The notes: a model not told the origin generated them from the sequence alone. A stretch of 64,000 nucleotides of DNA from Roseinatronobacter monicus (GCF_006716865.1 NZ_VFPT01000001.1:144001-208000); one strand, 5' to 3'. Counted from the first letter of the stretch, positions 9,093 to 18,819 are shown. Made by a program: numbers and translations.

Positions 9093-10712
9093 TCAGCGCC
9101 CCAACTCTCCCGCCAGTGCCTTGTCGATCAACGCCACAGTTTCCGCGACGCCATAAAGCGCTATGAAACTGCCCCAGCGCGGCCCTTGGGAGGAGCCGAG
9201 CAGCACTTCATACAGCACCTTGAACCAGTCGCGCAGCGAATCGAACCCATGCGCCTTGCCAGTGTCGCGCACAACCGACATGAACAATTCCTCGTTCAGG
9301 CTGTCGAACTGGTCGGCATAGGCTGGCGGCACCTGCCCCGATGCCGCAATCGCGCGCAGGTCGGTGGCCAGTACTTTAATCGCTGTGCGCTCTGCGTCTG
9401 TTGGCGCGCGGAAGGACAGGCTGGGGGCCACGAAATCGTGGAAATAACGCACGGCAAACCCCGCCGCCTGATCTAGGTCAGGGTGCGTTTCCGGGGCGGC
9501 TTCTGGCGCATATTGACGGATGAAGCCCCAAAGGGCGGCCTTGTCCTGTGCCCGCGCGACCGAGGCGAGGTTCAGCAACAGCGAAAAGCTGACCACCATG
9601 CCGGATGCGGGCGGCTGGCCGCCGTGTATGTGCCAGACGGGGTTGGCGAGTTGTTGCTCGACCGTCTGGTCGGGATAGGCGCGCAATTGCTGGTGGTATT
9701 CATCCACCGCTTTCGGGATCACATCCCATGACAGGCGCTTGGCGGTGCGCGGCTTGAGGAACATGTAATAGGACAGCGATTCCGTGCTGGCATAGGTCAG
9801 CCATGCGTCAATCGTCAGGCCATTGCCCTTGGACTTGCTGATCTTCTCGCCCGACTCGTCAAGGAACAACTCATAGACGTAATGCTCGGGCTTGCGCCCG
9901 CCCAGAATCTCGCAAATCCGATCATAGATCGGGGTGTTGGTGGAATGATCCTTGCCATACATCTCAAAATCGACATCGAGTGCGGCCCAGCGTGCGCCGA
10001 AATCGGGCTTCCATTGCAGTTTTACGTTGCCGCCGGTGACAGGCAGCGTCCATTCGCGCCCGTCCTCGTCGTCAAAGGTGATCTCGCCCTTTTCGCCGTC
10101 GACATGCTTCATCGGCACATAGAGCACGCGGCCCGTTTCCGGGTGAATCGGCAGAAATATCGAATAGGTTTGCTGACGCTCTTCGCGCAGGCTTTTCAGC
10201 ATGACGGCCATCACCTCGTCATAACGCGCAGCCGCGCGCAGCAGCACCTCGTCAAACTGGCCGGACTTATAGAACTCGGTCGCGCTGATGAATTCATACT
10301 CGAACCCGAACGTGTCCAGAAACCGGCGCAGCATGGCATTGTTGTGGTGGCCGTAGCTTTCATGCGTGCCATACGGGTCGGGCACCGAAGTCAGCGGCTT
10401 TTGCAGATGCTCGCGCAGCGCAACGGGGTCGGGGACATTTTCGGGCACTTTGCGCATACCGTCCACATCATCCGAGAAACAGATCAGCCGCGTCGGGATG
10501 TCGCTGATCGCTTCAAACGCGCGGCGGATCATGGTCGTACGCGCCACCTCGCCAAAGGTGCCGATATGCGGCAAGCCGGAGGGGCCATAGCCGGTTTCAA
10601 ACAGCACATAGCCCTTTTCGGGGGTTTTGCCCTTGTAGCGCGCAACCAGTTTACGGGCCTCTTCAAATGGCCAGGCTTTCGATGTATTAGCAGCGTCGCG
10701 CATCAGGGACAT
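9093..10712 (-). CDS. lysS: Lysine--tRNA ligase, class I
   Basis: A 539-residue class I lysyl-tRNA synthetase that charges tRNA-Lys. Class I signatures are present: GLPHIGTF at residues 47-54 in the HIGH position and KISKSKG near residue 293. This archaeal-type enzyme replaces the class II LysRS in many alphaproteobacteria. The start at ATG 10712 gives the usual N-terminus [19 protein letters not shown]. The gene is divergent from the TerB-like gene with about 100 bases between them. The symbol lysK is also used for class I enzymes. Confidence 0.95.
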   Translation of the reverse strand: MSLMRDAANTSKAWPFEEARKLVARYKGKTPEKGYVLFETGYGPSGLPHIGTFGEVARTTMIRRAFEAISDIPTRLICFSDDVDGMRKVPENVPDPVALREHLQKPLTSVPDPYGTHESYGHHNNAMLRRFLDTFGFEYEFISATEFYKSGQFDEVLLRAAARYDEVMAVMLKSLREERQQTYSIFLPIHPETGRVLYVPMKHVDGEKGEITFDDEDGREWTLPVTGGNVKLQWKPDFGARWAALDVDFEMYGKDHSTNTPIYDRICEILGGRKPEHYVYELFLDESGEKISKSKGNGLTIDAWLTYASTESLSYYMFLKPRTAKRLSWDVIPKAVDEYHQQLRAYPDQTVEQQLANPVWHIHGGQPPASGMVVSFSLLLNLASVARAQDKAALWGFIRQYAPEAAPETHPDLDQAAGFAVRYFHDFVAPSLSFRAPTDAERTAIKVLATDLRAIAASGQVPPAYADQFDSLNEELFMSVVRDTGKAHGFDSLRDWFKVLYEVLLGSSQGPRWGSFIALYGVAETVALIDKALAGELGR

Positions 10713-10818
10713 GGCGTAGTCACTTCTCTGTGGGGGGCGGATATCAGCCCCGCTTCCTATTGCCCCTATGCCTGCCCGTCAATAATCTATGCTTCTTTTA
10801 GCCATTAAAGGACAGAAC

Positions 10819-11241
10819 ATGCCCCCCGTGCCGCACCCGCTTTCCCCTCAGGATAGTCTAGTTGCCGTGATGATAGCGGTTTCAGCGGCTGATCTGCATA
10901 TTCACACGGCAGAACTGGTCGCAATTCAGGCGCTGGTCAATCATTTGCCGATTTTTGCGGAATATGATGCCGACCGCATCAAGACTGTGGCGCAGACCGT
11001 GTTTGATCTGTTCGAGGAAGATGACGGGCTGGATGCACTGTTCGGGCTGGTTCGTGAAAGCCTGCCAGAAAAGCTGTTTGAAACCGCCTATGCACTGGCC
11101 TGCGATGTGGCGGCGGCGGATGGCAAGATGGCACAGACGGAATTGCGCCTGCTGGAAGAGATCCGGTTTGAGCTGGGAATTGACCGGCTGCACGCCGCCG
11201 CAATCGAGCGCGGCGCGCGCGCGCGGCATATGCAGCTTTGA
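10819..11241 (+). CDS. TerB-family protein
   Basis: A 140-residue soluble, mostly helical acidic protein. The pattern VAVMIAVSAADLHIHTAEL and ACDVAAADGKMAQTELRLL resembles the repeated helical metal-binding units of the TerB tellurite-resistance fold, with paired acidic residues in each half. I start at ATG 10819 because AAAGGA lies just upstream; an earlier in-frame start at 10789 is less likely. The gene precedes the PerM transporter by 75 bases. The family name is historical; no tellurite role is implied by the context. Confidence 0.75.
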   Translation: MPPVPHPLSPQDSLVAVMIAVSAADLHIHTAELVAIQALVNHLPIFAEYDADRIKTVAQTVFDLFEEDDGLDALFGLVRESLPEKLFETAYALACDVAAADGKMAQTELRLLEEIRFELGIDRLHAAAIERGARARHMQL

Positions 11242-11316
11242 TTTTCGGGTGCAGATCAGCCTTGCCAGCCCGGCTTTGACGCGCGATAGCAGGATAAAAG
11301 GCAACAAGGTCGTATC

Positions 11317-12402
11317 ATGGCGATGTCGTCTGATCTGCAATTAAGGTATTGGGGTGCGGCCGCGCTGGCGTTTGCCGCAGTGCTTTGGGTGCTGGGCGAT
11401 ATGCTTTTGCCCTTTGTGACGGGCGCTGCGATTGCCTATTTCCTGAACCCGCTGGTCACGAAACTGACCCGCGTCGGCGCACCGCGGGCGCTGGCGGTTG
11501 CCATTCTGATGCTGACAGCCATTGGCCTGATCGTGTTGGCGGGGTTGCTGGTTATTCCGGTGGTCATTTCGCAGGCGGTCCAGTTCAGCGCGACGGTGCC
11601 GGACCTGCTGGCGCGCCTTCAGGAATTTCTCAGCGCGCGGTTTCCCAATCTGAGCGGTCTGGAAGACACGCTGCAAACCTCGCTTGCCACGATGGGCGAG
11701 GCGATCCGTGACCGTGGCGCAGAGCTGGCGCAGGGGGTGTGGCGCTCGGTCTCGGGGTTGGTCAGCGCGCTGATTTTTCTGGTCATCACGCCTGTCGTGG
11801 CCTTTTACCTGCTGCTGGACTGGCCGCGCGTGCTGAAGGGGGCGGATGATTTGCTGCCGCGCCAACATGCGCCTGTGATCCGTGATCTGGCAGGCCAGAT
11901 CGACCGCTCGATTGCGGGGTTTGTGCGCGGGCAGGTGACGGTCTGCCTGATCCTTGCGGTCTATTATGCGACAGCGCTGGGGCTTGTGGGGCTGCAATTC
12001 GGGCTGGCGATTGGGGTGACTGCGGGGCTGATTTCCTTTGTGCCCTATATCGGCGCGATCCTTGGCGGGGTGCTGGCCATTGGGGTTGCGCTGTGGCAGT
12101 TCTGGGACACGCCCAGCAGCATCGCGATTGTTGTGGTGATCTTTGTGATCGGGCAAATCTTGGAAGGCAACATTCTGGTGCCGCGCATTGTCGGGCATTC
12201 GGTGCGCCTGCATCCGGTCTGGTTGCTGTTCGCAATCTCCTCGTTCGGGATGCTGTTCGGATTCACTGGAATGCTGATTGCTGTGCCGCTGGCGGCCTCG
12301 GTCGGGGTGCTGGTGCGCTTTGGTCTGGCGCAGTATCAGGCCAGCAGCCTGTATCGCGCGCCGCAAGCTGACCCACCGCCACATAACGACATGCACCCCT
12401 GA
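11317..12402 (+). CDS. AI-2E/PerM family transporter
   Basis: A 361-residue inner-membrane protein with about seven to eight predicted helices: two at the N-terminus, a soluble middle (about residues 90-140), then a C-terminal bundle containing the conserved FVPYIGAILGG and GFTGMLIAVPLAA motifs. The family includes PerM and TqsA and is proposed to export signals or ions; the substrate here is unknown. Its stop codon overlaps the hdaA start (TGATG), so the two genes are translationally coupled, an arrangement common in Rhodobacteraceae. Confidence 0.9.
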   Translation: MAMSSDLQLRYWGAAALAFAAVLWVLGDMLLPFVTGAAIAYFLNPLVTKLTRVGAPRALAVAILMLTAIGLIVLAGLLVIPVVISQAVQFSATVPDLLARLQEFLSARFPNLSGLEDTLQTSLATMGEAIRDRGAELAQGVWRSVSGLVSALIFLVITPVVAFYLLLDWPRVLKGADDLLPRQHAPVIRDLAGQIDRSIAGFVRGQVTVCLILAVYYATALGLVGLQFGLAIGVTAGLISFVPYIGAILGGVLAIGVALWQFWDTPSSIAIVVVIFVIGQILEGNILVPRIVGHSVRLHPVWLLFAISSFGMLFGFTGMLIAVPLAASVGVLVRFGLAQYQASSLYRAPQADPPPHNDMHP

Positions 12403-13088
12403 TGCCCCGTCCGACACAGATACATATGCCGCTTGATCTGCCCGCGCGCCATTCGCGCGACAGCTTCGTCGCGGCCCCGTGCAATGCGCGCGCGCTGGCG
12501 ATGCTGGACCTGCCCGAATGGCCAGCGGGCAAGCTGGTTCTGAGCGGGCCGGAAGGGTCGGGCAAGACCCATCTGCTGCAAATCTGGGCCGATGAGGCGG
12601 GCGCAGAGTTGATGCAGGGTGACATGCTGGCGCGCGCCGACGTGTCCGCGCTGGCGCGCAGTGGTGCCGTTGCGATTGATGATGCAGCGCGCGTGGCAGA
12701 CAGTGCAGATGCGCAAACGGAGCTGTTTCACCTGCATAACCTGCTGGCCGAGCAGGGGGGGCGATTGCTGCTGGCCGCGCGGATGCCGGTGCGCGATTGG
12801 GGTGTGCGGCTGCCTGATCTGGCCTCGCGGTTGCAGGCCAGCACACATGTCAGCTTGGCCCCGCCGGATGACACGCTGCTGGCCGCTGTGTTGACCAAGC
12901 TGTTCGCGGATCGTCAGGTGCGGATTCCAGACAATCTGATCCCCTTCCTGCTGCCCCGGATGGAGCGGTCGCTTGCAGGCGCGCAGGCGATTGTCGGGCT
13001 GTTGGATGCCGAAGCGCTGGCGCGGAAAAAGCCCATTTCACGCAATCTTGCAGCCGATGTCATGCAATCGTCATTCGATCTCGATTAA
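12402..13088 (+). CDS. hdaA: DnaA-related regulator HdaA
   Basis: A 228-residue AAA+ protein homologous to the ATPase domain of DnaA but lacking the DNA-binding helix-turn-helix domain, as expected for Hda. Walker A GPEGSGKTHL is at residues 49-58, Walker B-like VAIDDA near residue 90, and LASRLQASTHVSL matches the sensor region of DnaA/Hda. With the sliding clamp, Hda proteins promote ATP hydrolysis on DnaA and so prevent re-initiation of replication. It overlaps the upstream PerM gene by one base. In many relatives ppk follows this pair, as here after one intervening gene. Confidence 0.9.
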   Translation: MPRPTQIHMPLDLPARHSRDSFVAAPCNARALAMLDLPEWPAGKLVLSGPEGSGKTHLLQIWADEAGAELMQGDMLARADVSALARSGAVAIDDAARVADSADAQTELFHLHNLLAEQGGRLLLAARMPVRDWGVRLPDLASRLQASTHVSLAPPDDTLLAAVLTKLFADRQVRIPDNLIPFLLPRMERSLAGAQAIVGLLDAEALARKKPISRNLAADVMQSSFDLD

Positions 13089-13170
13089 ATGATTTGCGGG
13101 GATTCCGGCTTGTGTCGTGACAGGCGCGCTCTTAAGCTGTGACAATCCCTTTTCGGTATCGGAGGTTGCC

Positions 13171-14115
13171 TTGTCGCGTTGGATTTCAGCACTGTTCTGT
13201 TTTGCCCTGTCTGTGCTTGCCCTGTCGGTGGCAGCATCCGAAACGCGCGTTATTTCCGGGCAGATCACGGTGCTGGAACGTATGGCCCTGCCCGATGATA
13301 CAGTGTTGCTGCTGGATATTGGCAATGCACAGGACGAAACTCTCGTACAGTCGCGGGAATTGACGGATGGGGGCCAAACCCCGTTTCCATTCGCCCTTGA
13401 AGCGCCGGTAGGTACGCCGCTGGTGCTGCGCGTCGGTCTGCGCGCGATGGACGATGTTATCTGGCTGAGCGAGCCTGTCAGCATCGAGGCGGGGACGGAC
13501 CCGCTTGATCTGGGGCCGTTGCGCGCGGCGCGCATTCCCTCGATGGGTTTTGCCGCAGTTCTGTCTTGCGGCAATCAGCTTGTCGAGATCGGCTTCATGC
13601 CGGAATCCGTGCGTATCCGGTTGAATGAACAGGTTATCACGCTGCAACCGGATGTCTCGGCGTCGGGTGCGTTGTATGTGGATGCTGAAAATGCTGCGAC
13701 CTCGATCCAGATGAAGGGCACATCTGCGCTGCTGCGCATTGATGGATCAGAACTGTCCGAATGCAGCCTGATCCGCCCGGAAGACGACATTACCCAAGGG
13801 GTCTGGAATATCAGTGGGATCGAAGGGCGCGCCACGCTGTTTCCGTCGCGCACTGAGTTAGTCTTCTACCCCGATGGCCGGATGAGCGCATCGGTCGGGT
13901 GCAACCGGTTGATCGGGGGCTATCGCCGTCACGGGGGCATCTTGTCATTTGGCAGGCTCGCAACCACGATGATGGCCTGTTCTGATGGTGTTGGCGAACA
14001 AGAGCGGCACTTTAACGAGGTCTTGCCGAAGGTCGACCAATTTGTCCTTGATGCAGAGGGGGGGCGCCTCACCCTCTATGCCGCCGGATCGCCTGTTTTG
14101 CGGGCGCGGCGATGA
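13171..14115 (+). CDS. YbaY-like and META-domain envelope protein
   Basis: A 314-residue exported protein with three parts: a signal peptide (SRWISALFCFALSVLALSVAAS), a YbaY-type beta domain beginning ISGQITVLERMALPDD, and a C-terminal META/HslJ domain (FYPDGRMSASVGCNRLIGGY, then ATTMMAC). I place the start at TTG 13171 because GGAGG lies exactly five bases upstream and it opens a clean signal peptide; a GTG at 13117 gives an unlikely N-terminus. META proteins are linked to envelope stress and inhibitor resistance in enterobacteria. There is no Cys at the signal cleavage site, so it is probably periplasmic rather than a lipoprotein. Confidence 0.78.
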   Translation: MSRWISALFCFALSVLALSVAASETRVISGQITVLERMALPDDTVLLLDIGNAQDETLVQSRELTDGGQTPFPFALEAPVGTPLVLRVGLRAMDDVIWLSEPVSIEAGTDPLDLGPLRAARIPSMGFAAVLSCGNQLVEIGFMPESVRIRLNEQVITLQPDVSASGALYVDAENAATSIQMKGTSALLRIDGSELSECSLIRPEDDITQGVWNISGIEGRATLFPSRTELVFYPDGRMSASVGCNRLIGGYRRHGGILSFGRLATTMMACSDGVGEQERHFNEVLPKVDQFVLDAEGGRLTLYAAGSPVLRARR

Positions 14116-14193
14116 CGGGGTCGTATATCCCTTGCCAGATTAAACCTTTGTTCACCTTATTCTGAAAAACAAACTCCGGTAGTAAGCCCCGCC

Positions 14194-16425
14194 ATGCCAG
14201 ACCAGCCAATGATTGCACAATCTGATGCGCCCGGTGTCCTGAACGCGGGCAGCACGCGGTCGGCAGATTTCCTGAATGCCCCATTCCCCGAGGCGCTTGA
14301 CCTGCCGGGTTTTGATCCCAATGGGTCCGAGCGGTTTTTTAACCGCGAGTTGTCGTGGCTGGCGTTTAACTGGCGCGTGCTGGAAGAAGCCATGAACCCG
14401 CGCGTGCCATTGTTGGAGCGGGTGCGCTTTTTGTCGATTTCGGCCACCAATCTGGATGAATTTTACACAGTGCGCGTGGCAGGTCTGCGTGAATTGGCGC
14501 GTGCGGGCAGTGTCTCGCCTTCGGATGACGGGCGCAGCCCGGCGGAACAACTGGTCCTGATCCATGAAGATGCGCGGCGGCTGATGGATTACCAGCAGGA
14601 AATCTGGTCAGTCCTGCGCCCCATGCTGGCCGAGGCGGGTATAGTCATCCTGTCGCATCTGGACCTGACCGATGACGACCGGGCGTTTCTGAACGACCAT
14701 TTTATGCAAAATGTGTTTCCTGTGCTGTCACCGCTGGCGATTGATCCAGCGCATCCCTTTCCCTTTATCCCGAATGCGGGGTTTTCGCTGGCGCTGGAAT
14801 TGCAGGACAAGCGCGGGCGCAAACTGGATGCGCTGGTGCCCATTCCCAGCCAGATCGACCGCTTCATACGCGTCAGCTCCAACCCTATCCGCCTGTTGCC
14901 GATGGAAGAGCTTATTCTGGCCGAAATGGGCAGCCTGTTTCCCGGCTATAAGCTGTTGGGCTCTTGCGCGTTTTCGGTGTTGCGCGACAGTGATCTGGAA
15001 GTCGAGGAAGAGGCCGAAGACCTTGTGCGCGAATTTGAAGTCGCGCTGAAGCGGCGCAGGCGCGGTGAAGTGGTGCGCATGAAAGTGTCGGCCGGGGCAC
15101 CGCCAGACCTGCGCGAAGTGGTGATGGAAGAATTGCGCGTGCCCGAAGCCGATGTGATCGAGGTGGACGGGATCATGGGGATCTCGACCCTAAAGGAACT
15201 GGTGCTGGATGAGCGCGCGGACTTGCTTTGGCCCAGTTTCACACCGCGCGTGCCCGAACGCGTGCAGGACCATGACGGCGATATGTTCGCCGCGATCCGC
15301 CAGAAAGATATGCTGCTGCACCACCCCTATGAGACGTTTGACATGGTGGTGCGCTTTCTCGAACAGGCCGCGCGTGACCCTGATGTGCTGGCCATTCGCC
15401 AGACACTCTATCGCACCTCGCGCGACAGCCCGATCGTGGCGGCCCTGTGCGAGGCGGCAGAGGCCGGCAAATCCGTCACCGCACTGGTCGAGTTGAAGGC
15501 CCGCTTTGACGAGGCCGCCAATATCCGCCAGTCGCGCCGTTTGGAACGTGCAGGCGCGCATGTGGTTTACGGTTTTGTGAACTACAAGACCCATGCCAAG
15601 ATCAGCACGGTTGTGCGCCGCGAAGGTGACCGGCTGGTGACCTATACGCATTGGGGCACAGGCAACTACCACCCCATCACCGCGCGCATCTATACGGACC
15701 TGTCGCTGTTCACCTGCGATGCCGCCCTTGGGCGCGATGCGACGCGGGTGTTCAACTACGTGTCCGGCTATGCAGAGCCGGACCGCCTAGAGAACCTTGC
15801 CATCTCGCCCCTATCGCTGAAAACGCGGCTGTTGGAGATGATCGGCCACGAGGCAGAGAATGCCCGCAATGGCCGACCTGCGGAAATCTGGGCCAAGATG
15901 AATTCGATCATCGACCCCGATGTGATTGACGCACTCTATGCGGCGTCGCAAGCGGGGGTGAAGATCAGCCTTGTTGTGCGTGGCATCTGTGGCATCCGGC
16001 CCGGCATTCGTGGCCTGTCCGAAAATATCCGCATCAAATCCGTGGTGGGCCGGTTTCTGGAGCATTCGCGCATCGTGTGTTTCGGCAATGGCGCGGCGCT
16101 GCCGTCGGATCAGGAACGGGTGTTCATCAGTTCCGCCGACTGGATGGGCCGAAATCTGGTGCGGCGGGTGGAAACGCTGATTGAAATCCTGAACCCGACC
16201 GTCAAGGCCCAGATCGTGGGCCAGATCATGGCGGCCAATCTTGCCGATGAGGCCCAAAGCTGGATCATCCAGCCCGAAGGCCCTGCCCTGCGCACCCTGC
16301 CTGCCGAAGGGGATGAGCGGCGTTTATTCAATTGTCACCGGTTTTTCATGGAAAACCCGTCCCTTTCGGGGCGTGGTTCGGCAGGGGCGCATGATGTGCC
16401 CGAATTGACCCACACCCATGACTGA
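14194..16425 (+). CDS. ppk1: Polyphosphate kinase 1
   Basis: A 743-residue enzyme that polymerises the terminal phosphate of ATP into polyphosphate. Conserved blocks include FFNRELSWLAFNWRVLEEA and SATNLDEFYTVRVAG near the N-terminus. The phospho-accepting histidine is H467 in YKTHAKIST and the second catalytic histidine is H486 in HWGTGNYHP. Length is normal. A ppx exopolyphosphatase gene often follows ppk in relatives, but here the gene is followed by the cobalamin riboswitch after about 100 bases. Confidence 0.95.
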   Translation: MPDQPMIAQSDAPGVLNAGSTRSADFLNAPFPEALDLPGFDPNGSERFFNRELSWLAFNWRVLEEAMNPRVPLLERVRFLSISATNLDEFYTVRVAGLRELARAGSVSPSDDGRSPAEQLVLIHEDARRLMDYQQEIWSVLRPMLAEAGIVILSHLDLTDDDRAFLNDHFMQNVFPVLSPLAIDPAHPFPFIPNAGFSLALELQDKRGRKLDALVPIPSQIDRFIRVSSNPIRLLPMEELILAEMGSLFPGYKLLGSCAFSVLRDSDLEVEEEAEDLVREFEVALKRRRRGEVVRMKVSAGAPPDLREVVMEELRVPEADVIEVDGIMGISTLKELVLDERADLLWPSFTPRVPERVQDHDGDMFAAIRQKDMLLHHPYETFDMVVRFLEQAARDPDVLAIRQTLYRTSRDSPIVAALCEAAEAGKSVTALVELKARFDEAANIRQSRRLERAGAHVVYGFVNYKTHAKISTVVRREGDRLVTYTHWGTGNYHPITARIYTDLSLFTCDAALGRDATRVFNYVSGYAEPDRLENLAISPLSLKTRLLEMIGHEAENARNGRPAEIWAKMNSIIDPDVIDALYAASQAGVKISLVVRGICGIRPGIRGLSENIRIKSVVGRFLEHSRIVCFGNGAALPSDQERVFISSADWMGRNLVRRVETLIEILNPTVKAQIVGQIMAANLADEAQSWIIQPEGPALRTLPAEGDERRLFNCHRFFMENPSLSGRGSAGAHDVPELTHTHD

Positions 16426-16526
16426 CAGCGCGCCACGTGCCTGCGTCGGCGGGGCGGGCTGGCAATCTTTGCCGATGCCGACAGAAAAATGTTGAATACC
16501 GCACATCCTTGCGCTACGCGATCAGG

Positions 16527-16698
16527 TGATGGTGCCCGACATCTTTCGGGAGAATAGGGAAACCGGTGCAGAGACGCTCTCTTATTCCGGTGCTGCCCCC
16601 GCAACTGTAAGCGGTGTATCCCCCTGCATGCCACTGGGCCAGATGGTCCGGGAAGGCGGGAAGATACAACCAACCGCAAGCCAGGAGACCTGCCATCA
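16527..16698 (+). promoter_or_regulatory. Cobalamin riboswitch
   Basis: The conserved core is easily seen: GGGAAACCGGTG (16557-16568), then CCGGTGCTGCCCCCGCAACT (16597-16616) followed by GTAAGCGG, and the B12 box GCCAGGAGACCTGCC (16680-16694). The closing stem pairs TGATGG (16527-16532) with CCATCA (16693-16698). It lies upstream of a corrinoid transport and bluB operon and should repress it when adenosylcobalamin is plentiful. No T-run terminator follows, so control is more likely at translation, consistent with the hairpin at 16789-16808. Confidence 0.95.
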
Positions 16699-16741
16699 TA
16701 ACCGAAACACCAACTCGGGCGGGGCGTCCGGAGGAGGGCAT

Positions 16742-16834
16742 ATGACGATTGCGCACCCCTGCGTAAGGCGCAGAGGCCAAGCCTCTTTCCCTGCTGTAAC
16801 CAGCAGGGGCCGAAATGAACTGCGATTTCCTTGA
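16742..16834 (+). CDS. Short leader ORF downstream of riboswitch (candidate)
   Basis: A 30-codon frame beginning ATG 16742 directly after a very strong Shine-Dalgarno (GGAGGAGGG, about three bases before the ATG). It reads MTIAHPCVRRRGQASFPAV and ends at 16834, overlapping the start of the next gene at 16815 in another frame. Its translation would run through two hairpins, one of which covers the next gene's ribosome binding site. It may be a leader peptide coupling riboswitch state to the operon. No homology is recognised, and it could be fortuitous. Confidence 0.4.
   Translation: MTIAHPCVRRRGQASFPAVTSRGRNELRFP
16789..16808 (+). promoter_or_regulatory. Hairpin sequestering the next Shine-Dalgarno
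   Basis: CCCTGCTG and CAGCAGGG form a perfect eight-base-pair stem with a TAAC loop. The 3' arm contains AGGGG, the only plausible ribosome binding site for the gene starting at 16815. A smaller hairpin AGAGGC-CAA-GCCTCT lies just upstream at 16772-16786. An alternative pairing of CCCCTGC (16756-16762) with GCAGGGG (16803-16809) would compete with it. Confidence 0.6.
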
Positions 16835-17099
16835 GATAACACGCTGTGCGCCCTGTCCGAAAACAGCGCGCCCTTGCCGCAATGCAATGAATTTTCTGGA
16901 AAGGCTGTCCTATCCGTTGGGGCAGGCCGGGCGGATAACCGGCACTCTGCCGGATATTGACGGACAGGTGACGTTTGCCGATTGTCCCGCCTGCAAGACC
17001 TGCACGCTGCATTGGCGCGCCGAAGCCGGTGTGCTGGAACTGCGCCGCGCGGATCATATGTTGCTGCGCGGGCGCATGGCCATGCAGGGCGCAGCATGA
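16815..17099 (+). CDS. Small Cys-rich protein of the corrinoid operon
   Basis: A 94-residue protein with seven cysteines, arranged as C3, then CAPC, C, and CPACKTC around residues 58-64, which suggests a metal or cofactor site. It is the first full gene after the cobalamin riboswitch, and its stop overlaps the ATPase start as ATGA. I do not recognise the family; it does not look like the DUF1636 metal-binding proteins found in some cobalt operons. A role as a metallochaperone or corrinoid-handling protein is only inferred from context. Its ribosome binding site lies in the 16789-16808 hairpin. Confidence 0.65.
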   Translation: MNCDFLEITRCAPCPKTARPCRNAMNFLERLSYPLGQAGRITGTLPDIDGQVTFADCPACKTCTLHWRAEAGVLELRRADHMLLRGRMAMQGAA

Positions 17100-17887
17100 G
17101 TTGCCCCGCCCCAATACCCGCCGCGCTGACACTTGAACAGGTTTCATGGGGCTCCGGCATTCTGGCGCCGGTCACCCTGACGCTGGCCCCTGGTCGCGTG
17201 CTGGGGGTTCTGGGTGCAAATGGCGCGGGCAAGTCCACGCTGCTGCGCCTGATCTACCGCTTTCACAAACCGCAATCGGGGCGCGTGTTGCTGGATGGGC
17301 AGGATATTCACGCCATGCCTGCGCGTGCCGTCGCACAGCGCGTGGCGGCAGTGTTGCAGGAGCAACCCACCGATTTTGCCCTGACCGTGGCCGAGATTGT
17401 GGCGCTGGGCCGCGCGCCGCATCGCCGCGCATTGGCAGGCCCGTCCGCACAAGATGCCCATATCGTCGATCACGCCTTGGAGCGGCTAAGCCTGCATGCC
17501 TTCGCCGCGCGCCCCTTTGGCACGCTGTCGGGTGGCGAGCGGCAGCGCGTGATGGTGGCCCGCGCCTTGGCGCAGGAACCGGGTCTGATTGTGCTGGACG
17601 AACCGACCAATCATCTGGACATCCGCCACCAGTTGGAAGTTTTGCGCCTTGCGCGCGGGCTGGGGGCAACGGTCGTCGCCTCTCTGCATGACCTTAATCT
17701 GGTGCAGGGCTTTGCCGATGATCTGCTGGTGTTGAAAGATGGCCAGCCGCTGGCCTTTGGTCCGGTGGCGCAGGTGCTGACGCCTGAGTTGATCGCCCGC
17801 GCCTTTGGCGTGCATGCACACCCGCGCGGCCCGGCCCAGTTCGATTTTTCCCTTTTCGACGACATGCAACAGGAGAGACGCGCATGA
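17096..17887 (+). CDS. btuD: ABC transporter ATP-binding protein (corrinoid/siderophore type)
   Basis: A 263-residue ATPase with Walker A GANGAGKST near residue 42, Q-loop, signature LSGGERQRV and Walker B LIVLDEPTNHLD. It belongs to the FecE/BtuD group that energises uptake through FecCD-type permeases. I start at ATG 17096, which overlaps the stop of the preceding gene; the longer frame from 16982 is a shadow of that gene. It overlaps the next gene by four bases as well. The riboswitch and bluB make cobalamin or another corrinoid the likely cargo; the symbol rests on this context. Confidence 0.85.
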   Translation: MSCPAPIPAALTLEQVSWGSGILAPVTLTLAPGRVLGVLGANGAGKSTLLRLIYRFHKPQSGRVLLDGQDIHAMPARAVAQRVAAVLQEQPTDFALTVAEIVALGRAPHRRALAGPSAQDAHIVDHALERLSLHAFAARPFGTLSGGERQRVMVARALAQEPGLIVLDEPTNHLDIRHQLEVLRLARGLGATVVASLHDLNLVQGFADDLLVLKDGQPLAFGPVAQVLTPELIARAFGVHAHPRGPAQFDFSLFDDMQQERRA

Positions 17888-18819
17888 AATCCCTACCCTT
17901 AGCCCTTTTGGCGGCAAGCTTTGCAGGGCCAGCCCTTGCCCACCCTGTCACTGTCCAAAGCTGCGACCGCGAGGTCAGCTTTGACACAGTGCCCGAACGT
18001 GCTGCGTCCAATGATGTGAACCTGACCGAGATGATGCTGGTTCTTGGCCTGAATGACCGGATGGTGGGCTATACCGGCATTTCCGGCTGGAACAAGCTGG
18101 ACGAGGAAATCCGCGCCGATATTGGCGAGTTGCCGGAACTGTCCGAACGCTACCCCACGCGGGAAGTGCTGATCGGCGCTGATGTCGATTTCTGGTTCGC
18201 AGGTTGGAATTACGGCATGCGTGTGGGCGGCGAGGTGACGCCTGACACGCTCGAACCCTTTGGTATTTTGGTGTATGAACTGACGGAAAGCTGCATTCAC
18301 ATCATGTCGCGCGAGGGGGTGGCGATTGATGACATGTATAACGACATCCGCAATCTGGGCGTGATCTTCGGGGTCGAGGATCGCGCGGATGACCTTATCA
18401 GCGGTTGGCAGGAAGAACTGGCCGAGATTGCTGCCACCATTCCCGAAGCCGAGCCTTTGCGCGTATTTGTCTATGACAGTGGCGAAGATACGCCCTTCAC
18501 AGCGGGCCGCTACGCCATGCCCACTGCGATGATCGAGGCGGCGGGCGGGCGCAACATCATGGATGATGTCGACAGTTCGTGGACCCGCGTCGCATGGGAG
18601 CCGGTGGTCGAGCGCGACCCCGAAGTCATCATCATCGTCAATTACGGCGAAGTCACCGCCGAGCAGAAGATCGAGTTTATGAAATCCAATCCCGCCTTCG
18701 CCGATATGGATGCGGTTGTGAATGACCGTTTCGTCGTTCTGGAATATGTCGAGGCCACACCGGGGCCGCGCAATATCCGCGCGATCCGTGCCTTGGCCAG
18801 CGCTTTCTGGCCCGAGTGA
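17884..18819 (+). CDS. btuF: ABC transporter substrate-binding protein (BtuF-like)
   Basis: A 311-residue periplasmic binding protein with a signal peptide (MKSLPLALLAASFAGPALA). The domain fits the class III binding-protein fold used for siderophores, heme and corrinoids: ASNDVNLTEMMLVLGLNDRMVGYTG, then a C-terminal lobe with WEPVVERDPEVIIIVNYG. It should capture the corrinoid in the periplasm and deliver it to the permease. It overlaps the ATPase gene by four bases and the permease follows after six. The family alone would also allow an iron chelate; the riboswitch argues for a corrinoid. Confidence 0.82.
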   Translation: MKSLPLALLAASFAGPALAHPVTVQSCDREVSFDTVPERAASNDVNLTEMMLVLGLNDRMVGYTGISGWNKLDEEIRADIGELPELSERYPTREVLIGADVDFWFAGWNYGMRVGGEVTPDTLEPFGILVYELTESCIHIMSREGVAIDDMYNDIRNLGVIFGVEDRADDLISGWQEELAEIAATIPEAEPLRVFVYDSGEDTPFTAGRYAMPTAMIEAAGGRNIMDDVDSSWTRVAWEPVVERDPEVIIIVNYGEVTAEQKIEFMKSNPAFADMDAVVNDRFVVLEYVEATPGPRNIRAIRALASAFWPE

